Positions 34,453 to 42,878 of a stretch of DNA of 54,319 bases are shown one piece after another. The notes under the pieces are model-generated. The model saw only the letters and a program-made list of their open reading frames with translations, was not told the origin of the DNA and made no database searches. Each line of letters opens with the position of its first letter. The stretch's first letter is position 1. A program made the position numbers and the translations under genes. The stretch is from an uncultured Cyclobacteriaceae bacterium. Lineage in GTDB: Bacteria > Bacteroidota > Bacteroidia > Cytophagales > Cyclobacteriaceae. Where the stretch lies: NCBI GenBank assembly GCA_937958005.1, contig CALGOB010000220.1:1-54319 (forward strand). Reading direction: 5' to 3'.

Positions 34453-37086
34453 ATGAGTTTAGAAAACAACAACACCCCCTATGTGATCTTATACTTTTTT
34501 AGGTGGTATTGCCATCCTGATTTTGTTGAGGACTTAGAAGGGGATTTAATAGAAAGATATCAATTGCGCAAAATTGATAAAGGGAATTATAATGCCTACT
34601 GGAATTTGATAAGAGATGTACTCGCTCTCTTTAGGCCAGGTATCATAAAATCTTTTGAAAGAAGTCAAAAACTTAATTATTACGGTATGTTAAAACATGA
34701 TTTGTTGATCGGTTGGCGATCATTATTAAAGAATAAAGGCTATGCTTTTTTAAATATTGGAGGACTAACTATTGGCTTGACAGTTAGTATATTAATTGGC
34801 CTTTGGGTCCATGATGAACTTTCGTTCAACAAGTTTCATCAAAATTATGACCGAATTGCTAGAGTCCTAAGACATGAGGTCTATAATGGAGAGCATGAAA
34901 CCAACGCGGTGATGACTACAGGGATGGGAAGCCTAATAGCCCAAGAGTATGAAAATCGCTTTGATGGTGTGGCGATGGTTCGGCAGCGTATTGAGGAACG
35001 CTTGCTCATACATAATGATGAAAAATTTAATTCGAAAGGATATTTTATGCAGCCAATGGCGCCTAAAATGCTTTCATTAAAGATGGTGAGAGGTACTCAA
35101 AGTGGGTTAGATGATATGTTGTCTATTATGCTCTCTGAAAGCTTGTCTGAAAAGTTCTTTGGGAAAGAAAACCCAATAGGGAAGTTAGTGGAAATGGATG
35201 GTGCGGATGGTTTGAAAGTAACAGGTGTCTATGAGGACTTACCTAAAAACACTACTTACTGCGATGCCTCATTCATAGCTCCATTAGATTACTATCTATA
35301 TGGTTGGTCAGATTTAAATGTTTGGGATAATTATAACATGCATATTTTAGTTCAACTAAAGGCTGAGACTAATCTGGAGGAAACATCAAAAGCTATAGAA
35401 AGTGCCATTTTACCACATTTAGGAGAAAGGACAAAATCTAGAAACCCATCTTTCTTCTTGCAGCCTATGAATGAATGGAATTTGTATGGTGAGTTCAAAG
35501 ATGGGAAGCCCATCATTAGTGAGCGAATGAAATTTGTGATATTCTATGCTTTAATAGGCGTGTTTATTTTAATTTTAGCCTGCATTAATTTTATGAACTT
35601 ATCCACTGCAAGAGCTAGTAAAAGAATGAAAGAAATAGGGGTGAGGAAATCAATGGGAGCTTTAAGAGGTAAGCTGACCTTCCAATTTTTGTGCGAATCA
35701 TTCATCGTGACATTTTTAGCTTTGACAGCGGCTATTTTATTGACTTTTCTCTTGTTGCCTGGATTCAATATCATTTCAAGTAAACAACTGGTTATGCCAT
35801 GGACAAACTTTTCATTTTGGCTTACTATTTTTGTTTTTAGTTTGTTTACGGCAATACTCTCAGGCAGCTATCCGGCATTTTATCTATCGTCCTTAGATCC
35901 CATTAGATCATTGAAAGGAACTTTTAAGCCAGGAAGGTTTTCGGCAATTCCGAGAAAAGCGTTGGTAGTATTTCAATTTAGTATTTCTACACTGTTGATC
36001 ATAGGCACTTTAATTGTCAAACAACAAATAGACCATGCTAAAAATAGGCCTGCAGGATATGAAAAGGATCGGCTTATTTCGTTGAGGGCAAGCTCTCCTG
36101 ACTACTGGGGTAAATATGATTTGTTGCGGGACAGGCTTAAGGGTACAGGTGTTGTAGATGAAATTGCAGAATCAAACTATTCGGTGACTAGTCATTTAGG
36201 GTGGAATGAAGGAATTGAATGGCAAGGAAAAGACCCTAACTATATTCCTGTTTTTAATACTGTAAGGGTCACTCCTGAATATGCTAAGACTATAGGACTT
36301 GAATTTCAGGCTGGCAGAGACTTTTCAAGGGAATTGATTACCGATGAGAGTACGGTAATTATTAATGAATCAGCAGCAAAACTTTTGAAGGGAATGAAAT
36401 TGCCTTTGGTAGGGCAAACTATTGACTTCGATAATGGTAATTTCAATGGCTCACAATTTAAAATAGTAGGTATTGTAAAAGACATGGTCAAAGGATCACC
36501 ATTTGCCAATTCATTCCCCTCCATTTTATTCCCAACGAAAAAAGATCAAGGGTGGCTTTATATCAAGGTAAATGCAAATGTTCCTTTAAGGGATGCACTT
36601 TATAAAATTGAAAAGACTTACGGAGAGGTAATCCCTGGTGCTCCTTTTGATTTTAGGTTTGCTGATGAGGAATATAATGCCAAGTTTCAGGAAGAGGAAA
36701 AAATTGCCTCTTTAGCTTGGGTATTGGCAGGTTTAGCTATCTTTATTAGCTCTTTGGGATTGTTTGGATTAGTATCTTATGTTGCTGAGCAAAGAACGAA
36801 AGAAATCGGAATTAGAAAAGTTCTAGGGGCTAGTGTTATGCAATTATGGAGCATGTTATCGGGTGAGTTTGTCTTGCTGGTGGGAATCTCCTGTTTGATT
36901 GCAATCCCAATCTCTTGGTATTTCATGCAAGAGTGGTTATCGCAATATGATTATAAAATTGAGATCAGTGCATGGATTTTAATTTTAGGTGGGGCATCAT
37001 CTCTTATACTAACCATCCTAACTGTAAGTTTTAAAACACTGATGACATCAAGATTAAATCCAGTGGAATCACTTCGTGATGAATAA
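34453..37086 (+). CDS. FtsX/MacB-type ABC transporter permease
   Basis: The 877-residue inner-membrane protein begins with a PadR-associated domain (about 1-75, FFRWYCHPDFVEDLEGDLIE). Two FtsX/MacB modules follow: a first helix near 95-115 with a large periplasmic loop, three helices near 360-490 (IGVFILILACINFMNLSTAR, then GVRKSMGALRG), and a second set near 675-860 ending with RTKEIGIRKVLGAS and the terminal RLNPVESLRDE. Such permeases work with a separate ATPase, absent here, and act by mechanotransmission in efflux or envelope stress. The partner cannot be named. Confidence 0.92.
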   Translation: MSLENNNTPYVILYFFRWYCHPDFVEDLEGDLIERYQLRKIDKGNYNAYWNLIRDVLALFRPGIIKSFERSQKLNYYGMLKHDLLIGWRSLLKNKGYAFLNIGGLTIGLTVSILIGLWVHDELSFNKFHQNYDRIARVLRHEVYNGEHETNAVMTTGMGSLIAQEYENRFDGVAMVRQRIEERLLIHNDEKFNSKGYFMQPMAPKMLSLKMVRGTQSGLDDMLSIMLSESLSEKFFGKENPIGKLVEMDGADGLKVTGVYEDLPKNTTYCDASFIAPLDYYLYGWSDLNVWDNYNMHILVQLKAETNLEETSKAIESAILPHLGERTKSRNPSFFLQPMNEWNLYGEFKDGKPIISERMKFVIFYALIGVFILILACINFMNLSTARASKRMKEIGVRKSMGALRGKLTFQFLCESFIVTFLALTAAILLTFLLLPGFNIISSKQLVMPWTNFSFWLTIFVFSLFTAILSGSYPAFYLSSLDPIRSLKGTFKPGRFSAIPRKALVVFQFSISTLLIIGTLIVKQQIDHAKNRPAGYEKDRLISLRASSPDYWGKYDLLRDRLKGTGVVDEIAESNYSVTSHLGWNEGIEWQGKDPNYIPVFNTVRVTPEYAKTIGLEFQAGRDFSRELITDESTVIINESAAKLLKGMKLPLVGQTIDFDNGNFNGSQFKIVGIVKDMVKGSPFANSFPSILFPTKKDQGWLYIKVNANVPLRDALYKIEKTYGEVIPGAPFDFRFADEEYNAKFQEEEKIASLAWVLAGLAIFISSLGLFGLVSYVAEQRTKEIGIRKVLGASVMQLWSMLSGEFVLLVGISCLIAIPISWYFMQEWLSQYDYKIEISAWILILGGASSLILTILTVSFKTLMTSRLNPVESLRDE

Positions 37087-37137
37087 TATTTGATTTCAGA
37101 TATATAGAAAACTTTTCTAGCAAATGTAAATAGGATT

Positions 37138-37173
37138 TTTGATCCCTGTGTACTATAACTTACAGGGATCAAA
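37138..37173 (+). terminator. Hairpin after the ABC permease gene
   Basis: TTTGATCCCTGT and ACAGGGATCAAA form a perfect 12-bp stem with a 12-nt loop; there is no T-run after it on the plus strand. Confidence 0.6.
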
Positions 37174-37389
37174 TAGATATACTACTTCCTATTAAACTTT
37201 AGAAAACAAGTAGGCGTTACCAAAGTTAATTTAGTACAATAGACCTTATCACGGTTTATTTATTAGAGGTCCCCTATAGCTTTTTATTTATAAATATCGC
37301 CTTGATCTGTGTTCCCACAGATCGCTTAAACTAGAGAAATTGATCAGGTAAGGTATGTTAGGTATACAAAATCAACCGTGATAATCTTT
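37174..37389. other. Gene-free interval
   Basis: I looked for the missing N-terminal part of the MOSC gene here and found none. Its last bases (GTGATAATCTTT) are shared with those before the repeat at 3183. Confidence 0.4.
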
Positions 37390-37496
37390 AATCCCTAAGG
37401 GATATTAATTCCCCTGGCCGGGCACCCCAACTCTCAGTCGATCATTAAATTATTGCCCATAGATACCCCGTACCCTTGGGTCGGGGTTGGTTCATT
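37390..37496 (+). repeat. REP-like multi-hairpin repeat (107 bp)
   Basis: A near-complete copy with a slightly shortened central palindrome (AACTCTCAGTCG). It ends TTGGTTCATT four bases before the MOSC remnant. Confidence 0.9.
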
Positions 37497-37499
37497 AGG

Positions 37500-37726
37500 A
37501 CAATCCTAAAAAGTGGTCGACTAGGTTTTTATATACGAGTTTTAGAGGAAGGAGAGGTTGAAGCTGGAGATGAGATCCATTTAGTGAAGAAGCATCCAGT
37601 TGGATTAAGCGTAGATAGATTTTGAGAAGGATAATCATGCGGGATTAGCAAGAAGCGCTTACGGTAGAGGCCCTTTCCCCTGGCTGGAAAGGAAGTTTTG
37701 AAAAGTATTTATCAGATAGGAAATAG
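37500..37726 (+). pseudogene. MOSC-domain protein remnant (YiiM-like, 5'-truncated, frameshifted)
   Basis: From 37500 the frame reads TILKSGRLGFYIRVLEEGEV, then EAGDEIHLVKKHPVGLSVDR and a stop at 37623. This is the third quarter of a YiiM-type MOSC protein. In another frame 37652-37726 reads EALTVEALSPGWKGSFEKYL and ends SDRK-stop, the usual C-terminus of that family. The N-terminal two-thirds are missing, and the break falls at the end of the REP-like repeat. It is a dead gene; live MOSC proteins are linked to molybdenum-cofactor sulfur chemistry and detoxification. Confidence 0.8.
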
Positions 37727-37857
37727 ATATTTGATTATCTCTTTTGCATTTGGACTTTAAAGCATAGTGAATTGAGCCAAATATTAAGCATAAACAAAAA
37801 GTAAAAGGAATAGATTAGGATAAATCGACTAGTTTATAAATAAGTTGGATAATTTTT

Positions 37858-38625
37858 TTAAGCCCTATTAAGCATTCCTTCATTGTTGAGTTTATCAAGT
37901 GCTTGTTTTTTGAATGTTCTACTAATAGTTAGGTTTACTTCATTAATACTAACTTTTTCTTTGTTGAAATTTTTTACATGTATTTGATTGATCAAAAACG
38001 ATCGGTGTATGCGGATGAAACTATCAGGTAGCTCTTCCTCTAATTTGCTGATTTTTTCTTTGGTGATATGAGTTTTATCAGGAGTATGCACTTTAACATA
38101 ATTACTCAGGCTCTCTATGTAGTAGATATCACTAAGTGGAATGATTTGTGTTTTTCTATCAGCTTTTAGGTGTAATGTCTCTGGTTGACTTGGTTGGTTT
38201 ACTGTAATTTCTTTGACTTGTTGATTACGTTTAAATAAATAGATTAGAGCACTTAGAAATACCAAGAGGTAATTACAAATTCCTATATAGGCAATATTAA
38301 GGGCTATGGGCCCTAAAGAGTCAGGACGATAATTAGCCAATTTAGCAAAGACGAATGTGACGGTGAGGAATTGGAGGTAGACCGAAAATACAAAAGTAAA
38401 AATTCCATAAATAGTAAATTCTACATACTTTTTAGCTAATAGTTTATTTTCTACCAAGTAGTAATTAAAAGTATAAGAAGTAAAGGCAGTTACTGGAATT
38501 AAAAGGCTGACAAGTTTTAGAATTAACCAACCATTGTCAGATTTAGAGGAGATAAATAGCCACAAAAAAAGAGTAGCAATTACCCAAAATAAAATATGTG
38601 CGCTGATTCGTTTTAAATTCCACAT
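37858..38625 (-). CDS. LytTR-domain regulator with N-terminal membrane domain
   Basis: The 255-residue protein has four predicted membrane helices (about 10-28, 35-53, 72-92, 110-130), then a LytTR DNA-binding domain (about 155-250) with IIPLSDIYYIESLSNYVKVH, a PDSFIRIHRSFLINQIHV core and a basic TFKKQAL end. There is no receiver domain, so it is a membrane-bound one-component regulator of the type common in Bacteroidota rather than a two-component response regulator. It is divergent from the small ExbB-like gene, which is a candidate target. Confidence 0.88.
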   Translation of the reverse strand: MWNLKRISAHILFWVIATLFLWLFISSKSDNGWLILKLVSLLIPVTAFTSYTFNYYLVENKLLAKKYVEFTIYGIFTFVFSVYLQFLTVTFVFAKLANYRPDSLGPIALNIAYIGICNYLLVFLSALIYLFKRNQQVKEITVNQPSQPETLHLKADRKTQIIPLSDIYYIESLSNYVKVHTPDKTHITKEKISKLEEELPDSFIRIHRSFLINQIHVKNFNKEKVSINEVNLTISRTFKKQALDKLNNEGMLNRA

Positions 38626-38696
38626 TTCTCAAAAATCGTCATTTAATTTGTTTAAATGAACTTTTTGTTGACGAAATACCTGTTTTGGGCTGGATT

Positions 38697-38732
38697 TGAC
38701 CTTCTTTCAAAAGGTGGCAAGGTCTAATTTTG
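38697..38732 (+). promoter_or_regulatory. Inverted repeat and -7 box before the ExbB-like gene
   Basis: GACCTT and AAGGTC flank a 15-base centre, and TAATTTTG (TAnnTTTG) follows directly at 38725-38732, 37 bases before the ATG. No well-spaced -33 box was found, as might be expected for an activated promoter. Confidence 0.4.
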
Positions 38733-38769
38733 AACACAACAAATTATTAAATAACTAAATTTATATTTT

Positions 38770-39156
38770 ATGTTTCAATTTATATTTGACGGTGGTGTAA
38801 TGATCACCATTCCTTTAACAATCCTTTTGTTCATTAATATCTTTTTAATAGGTAGATATGGATTCAGTATCCTTGGTAAATCACAAACAGCGACTGCTGG
38901 CTTAAAGAGTAAAATTGATTTGATAAAATATTTAGCCGTAGTTGCTTTAACGGTAGGTATATTTGGTCAGATCATTGGATTGTATTCAGCATTTGAATTT
39001 ATTGAATCTGCAGGCAATATTTCTCAAGGGATATTCTTTTCTGGTTTAAGAGTCTCATCTATTACCACGCTTTATGGTTTTTCTATTTTCTTGTTTTCAT
39101 TTATTTCTTGGATTCTCCTTAAAATGAATTTGAAACAAGGGATTTCAGATAACTGA
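38770..39156 (+). CDS. Short MotA/TolQ/ExbB-like membrane protein
   Basis: The 128-residue protein has three membrane helices (about 10-30, 55-75, 95-117). The last two carry VALTVGIFGQIIGLYSAFEF and GLRVSSITTLYGFSIFLFSF, which resemble the core of MotA/TolQ/ExbB proton channels (G-L-x-G near one helix, small residues and T in the next). It is much shorter than ExbB (usually above 200), lacks the cytoplasmic domain and has no ExbD partner next to it, so proton-channel function is uncertain. It may be a single-gene membrane protein regulated by the divergent LytTR protein. Confidence 0.65.
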   Translation: MFQFIFDGGVMITIPLTILLFINIFLIGRYGFSILGKSQTATAGLKSKIDLIKYLAVVALTVGIFGQIIGLYSAFEFIESAGNISQGIFFSGLRVSSITTLYGFSIFLFSFISWILLKMNLKQGISDN

Positions 39157-39298
39157 TCATAATGATTCTATATTCTAGAAATAGAAGTGCAACGGCTTTG
39201 TGCCATTTATACAGTAAGTCGTGTTGTATTTTATATCCAAAAAGACATCTGTAGATCAATCAAATATTACTTGATAGTTTACATTTAGGCAAAAAACA

Positions 39299-39322
39299 CC
39301 AAAGCCCGGAAGAGGGCTTTGG
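39299..39322 (-). terminator. Terminator of the phenylacetate operon
   Basis: On the minus strand CCAAAGCCC and GGGCTTTGG form a 9-bp stem with a 6-nt loop and are followed by TGTTTTTTG, about 60 bases after the last stop of the operon. Confidence 0.85.
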
Positions 39323-39383
39323 GTTAATGTAGTAGAATTTACTTTATATTAAGTCATCCTTCTCCAAGGATAACTTAATTTTT

Positions 39384-41456
39384 TTAAAAATTAAGGATTT
39401 CCTCAATTTTTGTTTTTACTTTTTCAGCAGAAGGGAGCATAGTTTGCTCCAATACGCTGTTAAGAGGAATTGCGGGCACATTCTCTGCTCCTAAAGTCAT
39501 AACAGGGGCATCTAATGACGTAAAACATTTTTCAGAAATCAGACCTGCAAGCGATCTCGCAAAAGTTCCGTTACTGGGCTCTTCTGTTAATACCAGACAC
39601 CTATTATTTTTTCTGACCGATTCAAAGACCATTTCTTCATCTACAGGGAATAATGTTCTTAAATCTACTATTTCTATCTGCCCAGGATAATCTTTAGCAG
39701 CATTTAATGCCCAGTGAACTCCCATTCCGTAAGTAATAATAGTCATTGACTCACCAGCATTAATTGCCTCTTGAGTAGCTTCTTGAACATATCTTCCTTT
39801 GCCAAAAGGAATCACATACTCTTCGTCTGGTTCTACTACTTTTGCAGCTAATGTCCCAGGGACTTTTGACCAATATAAACCTTTATGTTCAAAAATGACT
39901 ACTGGGTTTGGGTCATAATAAGCACTTTTTAATAGGCCTTTTAAATCAGCCCCATTACTAGGAAAGGCAATTTTAATACCTCTTATATTGGTGACCACAG
40001 ACTCTAAACTTGAACTATGGTACGGACCACCACTTCCGTAAGCACCAATAGGGACACGTAACACCATACTGACAGGCCATTTTCCATTAGACAAGTAAAA
40101 TGACCTACTTACTTCTGTGAACAATTGGTTGAGGCCCGGCCAGATATAATCGGCAAACTGAACTTCCACAAAGGGTTTTAAGCCTGCTGCGGACATTCCT
40201 ACTGTTGACCCAACGATAAAAGCTTCTTGGATAGGAGTATTGAATACACGATCGTTACCAAATTTTTTGGCCAAATTAGCAGCTTCACGAAAAACACCTC
40301 CTAGTCGCTCCCCAACATCTTGTCCATATAATAAACACTCATCATGTTTATTCATTAATTCTTCCAAGGCGTGTAATGCACAGTCTACCATGACCGTTTC
40401 TGTTCCGCCTTTTGGTGATCGTTCCCCTTTTTCTTCTGTAATAGGAGTAGGTGCAAAATCATGATCAAATAAATCACTTGGAGATGGGTCTTCCGCCTCA
40501 AAAGCACGTAGATAATCAGCTCGAACTAATTTACCTACTTCTATTTCTATTTTATTGAGCTCTTTTTCGCTGAATCCTTGTCCTAATAAATCATTTCTTA
40601 GTCTAGGGTAAGGGTCATTTATTTTGCTCTCTTCTAAATCATCTCTGTACCATTCCATTCTTACACCTGATGTGTGGTGGTTCAGCAAAGGAACGCTCGC
40701 GTGTACTAGAAACGGCCTTCTTTCTTTTCTTACTTTTTTAATGATTTCTTTAAATTGATTGTAGCAATTAATGAAATCAGTGCCATCTAGACTAACAGCT
40801 TCTATGCCATGAAATCCTTGAACGTACTCGGCTGCATTTTGAGCTCTAGTCTCTCTAGAATGCGCTGATATGTCCCACTCATTATCTTGAACTAAATAGA
40901 TAATGGGGAATTGTTTTAAAGCAGCCATTTGAAAAGCTTCGGCAACTTCCCCTTCTGTAACAGAAGCATCACCTAGGGAACAAACAACTAAAGGAGCGTT
41001 TTTTCCAAAGTCTTCAGCAATTCCAGCTTTCTCTTTGTACTGAAAACCCATGGCAACCCCTGTAGATGGAATTGCCTGCATACCTGTAGCAGAAGATTGA
41101 TGAGGGATTTTAGGCTTGTCTGGATCATTAAGACTAGGGTGCGAATAGTAGGTTCTACCACCTGAAAAAGGGTCGTCTTTTTTTGCATGCAATTGAAGCA
41201 TTAGATCATAAGGAGTCATCCCTATTCCCAAAAGAATAGAATCATCTCTATAATAAGGGAAAACATAGTCTTGAGGAAGAAGCTGCATGGCCATGGCCAG
41301 TTGTATCGCTTCATGACCTCTTGATGTAGCATGTACATATTTAGAGGCTTGTTTGAAATTTTCTTCGTACACCTCAGTCATTGTTTTAGCAGTACACATG
41401 AGTGTAAATGCTTCTTTCAATGCTTTCTTAGTGATGTTAACTTTTTCAGCAATCAT
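39384..41456 (-). CDS. Thiamine-dependent 2-oxoacid dehydrogenase E1, fused alpha and beta subunits
   Basis: The 690-residue protein joins E1-alpha (about 1-345) and E1-beta (about 355-690). The alpha half has the thiamine-diphosphate motif from GDASVTEGEVAEAF to DNEWDIS. The beta half has EAFIVGSTVGMSAAGLKPFV and FEHKGLYWS, as in branched-chain 2-oxoacid dehydrogenase (BkdA/B). The E2 and E3 partners are not in the window. It is the last gene of the phenylacetate operon, 45 bases after paaY. Its role there is unclear: it could feed phenylacetyl-CoA from phenylpyruvate or act on branched-chain acids. Confidence 0.9.
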   Translation of the reverse strand: MIAEKVNITKKALKEAFTLMCTAKTMTEVYEENFKQASKYVHATSRGHEAIQLAMAMQLLPQDYVFPYYRDDSILLGIGMTPYDLMLQLHAKKDDPFSGGRTYYSHPSLNDPDKPKIPHQSSATGMQAIPSTGVAMGFQYKEKAGIAEDFGKNAPLVVCSLGDASVTEGEVAEAFQMAALKQFPIIYLVQDNEWDISAHSRETRAQNAAEYVQGFHGIEAVSLDGTDFINCYNQFKEIIKKVRKERRPFLVHASVPLLNHHTSGVRMEWYRDDLEESKINDPYPRLRNDLLGQGFSEKELNKIEIEVGKLVRADYLRAFEAEDPSPSDLFDHDFAPTPITEEKGERSPKGGTETVMVDCALHALEELMNKHDECLLYGQDVGERLGGVFREAANLAKKFGNDRVFNTPIQEAFIVGSTVGMSAAGLKPFVEVQFADYIWPGLNQLFTEVSRSFYLSNGKWPVSMVLRVPIGAYGSGGPYHSSSLESVVTNIRGIKIAFPSNGADLKGLLKSAYYDPNPVVIFEHKGLYWSKVPGTLAAKVVEPDEEYVIPFGKGRYVQEATQEAINAGESMTIITYGMGVHWALNAAKDYPGQIEIVDLRTLFPVDEEMVFESVRKNNRCLVLTEEPSNGTFARSLAGLISEKCFTSLDAPVMTLGAENVPAIPLNSVLEQTMLPSAEKVKTKIEEILNF

Positions 41457-41501
41457 ACTTTGGGTTGTTTACTTTAATTAATAATTGCTCATTACTAATT
41501 A

Positions 41502-42101
41502 TTAATTGTTTTCCTTTATTTTCTCCCATGTTTCAAATAAAGCTTCTTGCTTTGGTTTGTAAACCGGAGTTTTTGTTAGCGCTTCAGTTTCGATCAAGGT
41601 TTCGCGGCATTCTTGTGGTAATTTTTGATAAAGAGCAGTGCCTTTACTTTTCCAATCAAGCATTTCATCACTTACTTCTTTAATCACTTTTGCAGGATTC
41701 CCTACCACTAAACTTCTGGCTTTAATGTGGTCTTTTGCTTTAATAAAACTCAAAGCCCCAATGATACATTCCTTCTCAATGATGGCGTCATCCATGATGA
41801 CTGCATTCATACCAACTAAAACATTTTGACCTATCTGTGCACCATGAATGATGGCGCCGTGTCCAATATGAGCCCCTTTCTCAAGTGTTACGGTTATACC
41901 TGGGAACATATGTACCGTACAATTTTCTTGCACATTACAGCCATCTTCAATGACAATGCCTCCCCAGTCTCCCCTAATTGCAGCCCCTGGGCCAATGTAC
42001 ACATCTGCACCAATGGTTACATTACCTGTAACTGCAGCTAAAGGATGTACAAAAGCAGTTGGATGTACAATGGGAGTGAAGCCTTTGAAGGAATAGATCA
42101 T
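41502..42101 (-). CDS. paaY: PaaY-type hexapeptide thioesterase
   Basis: The 199-residue left-handed beta-helix protein resembles gamma-carbonic anhydrases and PaaY. Its hexapeptide turns run through VTGNVTIGADVYIGPGAAIR and GAHIGHGAIIHGAQIGQNVL, with His ligands in VHMFPG, HIGHG and IIHG. PaaY thioesterases release CoA from dead-end ring-hydroxylated intermediates. The C-terminal helical tail (LYQKLPQECRETL) matches PaaY rather than plain carbonic anhydrase. Its start overlaps the hydratase gene by 4 bases. Confidence 0.88.
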   Translation of the reverse strand: MIYSFKGFTPIVHPTAFVHPLAAVTGNVTIGADVYIGPGAAIRGDWGGIVIEDGCNVQENCTVHMFPGITVTLEKGAHIGHGAIIHGAQIGQNVLVGMNAVIMDDAIIEKECIIGALSFIKAKDHIKARSLVVGNPAKVIKEVSDEMLDWKSKGTALYQKLPQECRETLIETEALTKTPVYKPKQEALFETWEKIKENN

Positions 42102-42865
42102 GCTTTTTCTTTGTATTTAGCGAGTTCTTTTTTAGTATAATCAGACAATACCAGTTTACCACTCATGCCTGCCCTTTCCTCCAATAACTGATCCCAATTT
42201 TCTGTCCCATTCCATGTAGCCTGCTTGATCAAAGTCCTCGCTTCTGGGTTGGTACCTATCAGTTTTTCTGCAAATTCTTTGATACGAGCATCCATTGATT
42301 CAGCATCTTCAAATGTCTCGTGATACAATCCTTTTTGTTTTGCCCATTCTGATGAGTAAAATGCTGTCGCATCGATAGCTAACTGAGCAAAAGCTGAGGT
42401 TCCTACCTTTCTTTCAACTGCTGGCCCTACCACAAAAGGGCCTATTCCTACAGCCAGTTCACTGAGTTTGATGGCAGCAAATTTGGTAGCAAAGCAATAA
42501 TCAACAGATGAGGCCACACCTACGCCGCCGCCAACTGCTTTTCCTTGCACTCTACCTAAAATGATTTTAGGGCATTTTCTACAGGCATTGATTACATTGG
42601 CAAAGCCCATAAAAAATGTTTTACCTGTATTAAATTCATTGATCGTGATTAGCTCAGTGAAGCTTGCACCAGCACAAAAGGTACGCTCGCCACCGCTTTT
42701 TAGAATGATTACTTCCACTGAATCATCATTACCCGCTTCAGTAATGGTATCAGCTAATTTTTTCAAAATAGCACCTGGAAGGGAATTGTGTGCCGGATGA
42801 AAGAAAGTAATGGTAGCGATACCATTACTTTCCTTGTCTATAGTTACATATGCTTCTTGTGACAT
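42098..42865 (-). CDS. Enoyl-CoA hydratase/isomerase family protein (PaaF-position)
   Basis: The 255-residue crotonase-fold protein has the CoA-binding FCAGASF motif and GKAVGGGVGVASSVDY. The usual first catalytic Glu of enoyl-CoA hydratases (GGGCELA) is replaced here by GVGVAS, while the second is present in LSELAVGIGPF. That pattern resembles methylglutaconyl-CoA hydratase-type members. In the operon it occupies the PaaF slot (2,3-dehydroadipyl-CoA hydratase), so that is the likely role, but the active-site change makes the assignment tentative. It overlaps paaY by 4 bases. Confidence 0.82.
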   Translation of the reverse strand: MSQEAYVTIDKESNGIATITFFHPAHNSLPGAILKKLADTITEAGNDDSVEVIILKSGGERTFCAGASFTELITINEFNTGKTFFMGFANVINACRKCPKIILGRVQGKAVGGGVGVASSVDYCFATKFAAIKLSELAVGIGPFVVGPAVERKVGTSAFAQLAIDATAFYSSEWAKQKGLYHETFEDAESMDARIKEFAEKLIGTNPEARTLIKQATWNGTENWDQLLEERAGMSGKLVLSDYTKKELAKYKEKA

Positions 42866-42878
42866 TTAATAATTTCTT

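Noticed and set aside
39384-41456. Read as pyruvate dehydrogenase E1 (AceE type)
   Set aside because: The alpha/beta order and motifs match the two-subunit branched-chain type fused in one chain, not the homodimeric AceE.
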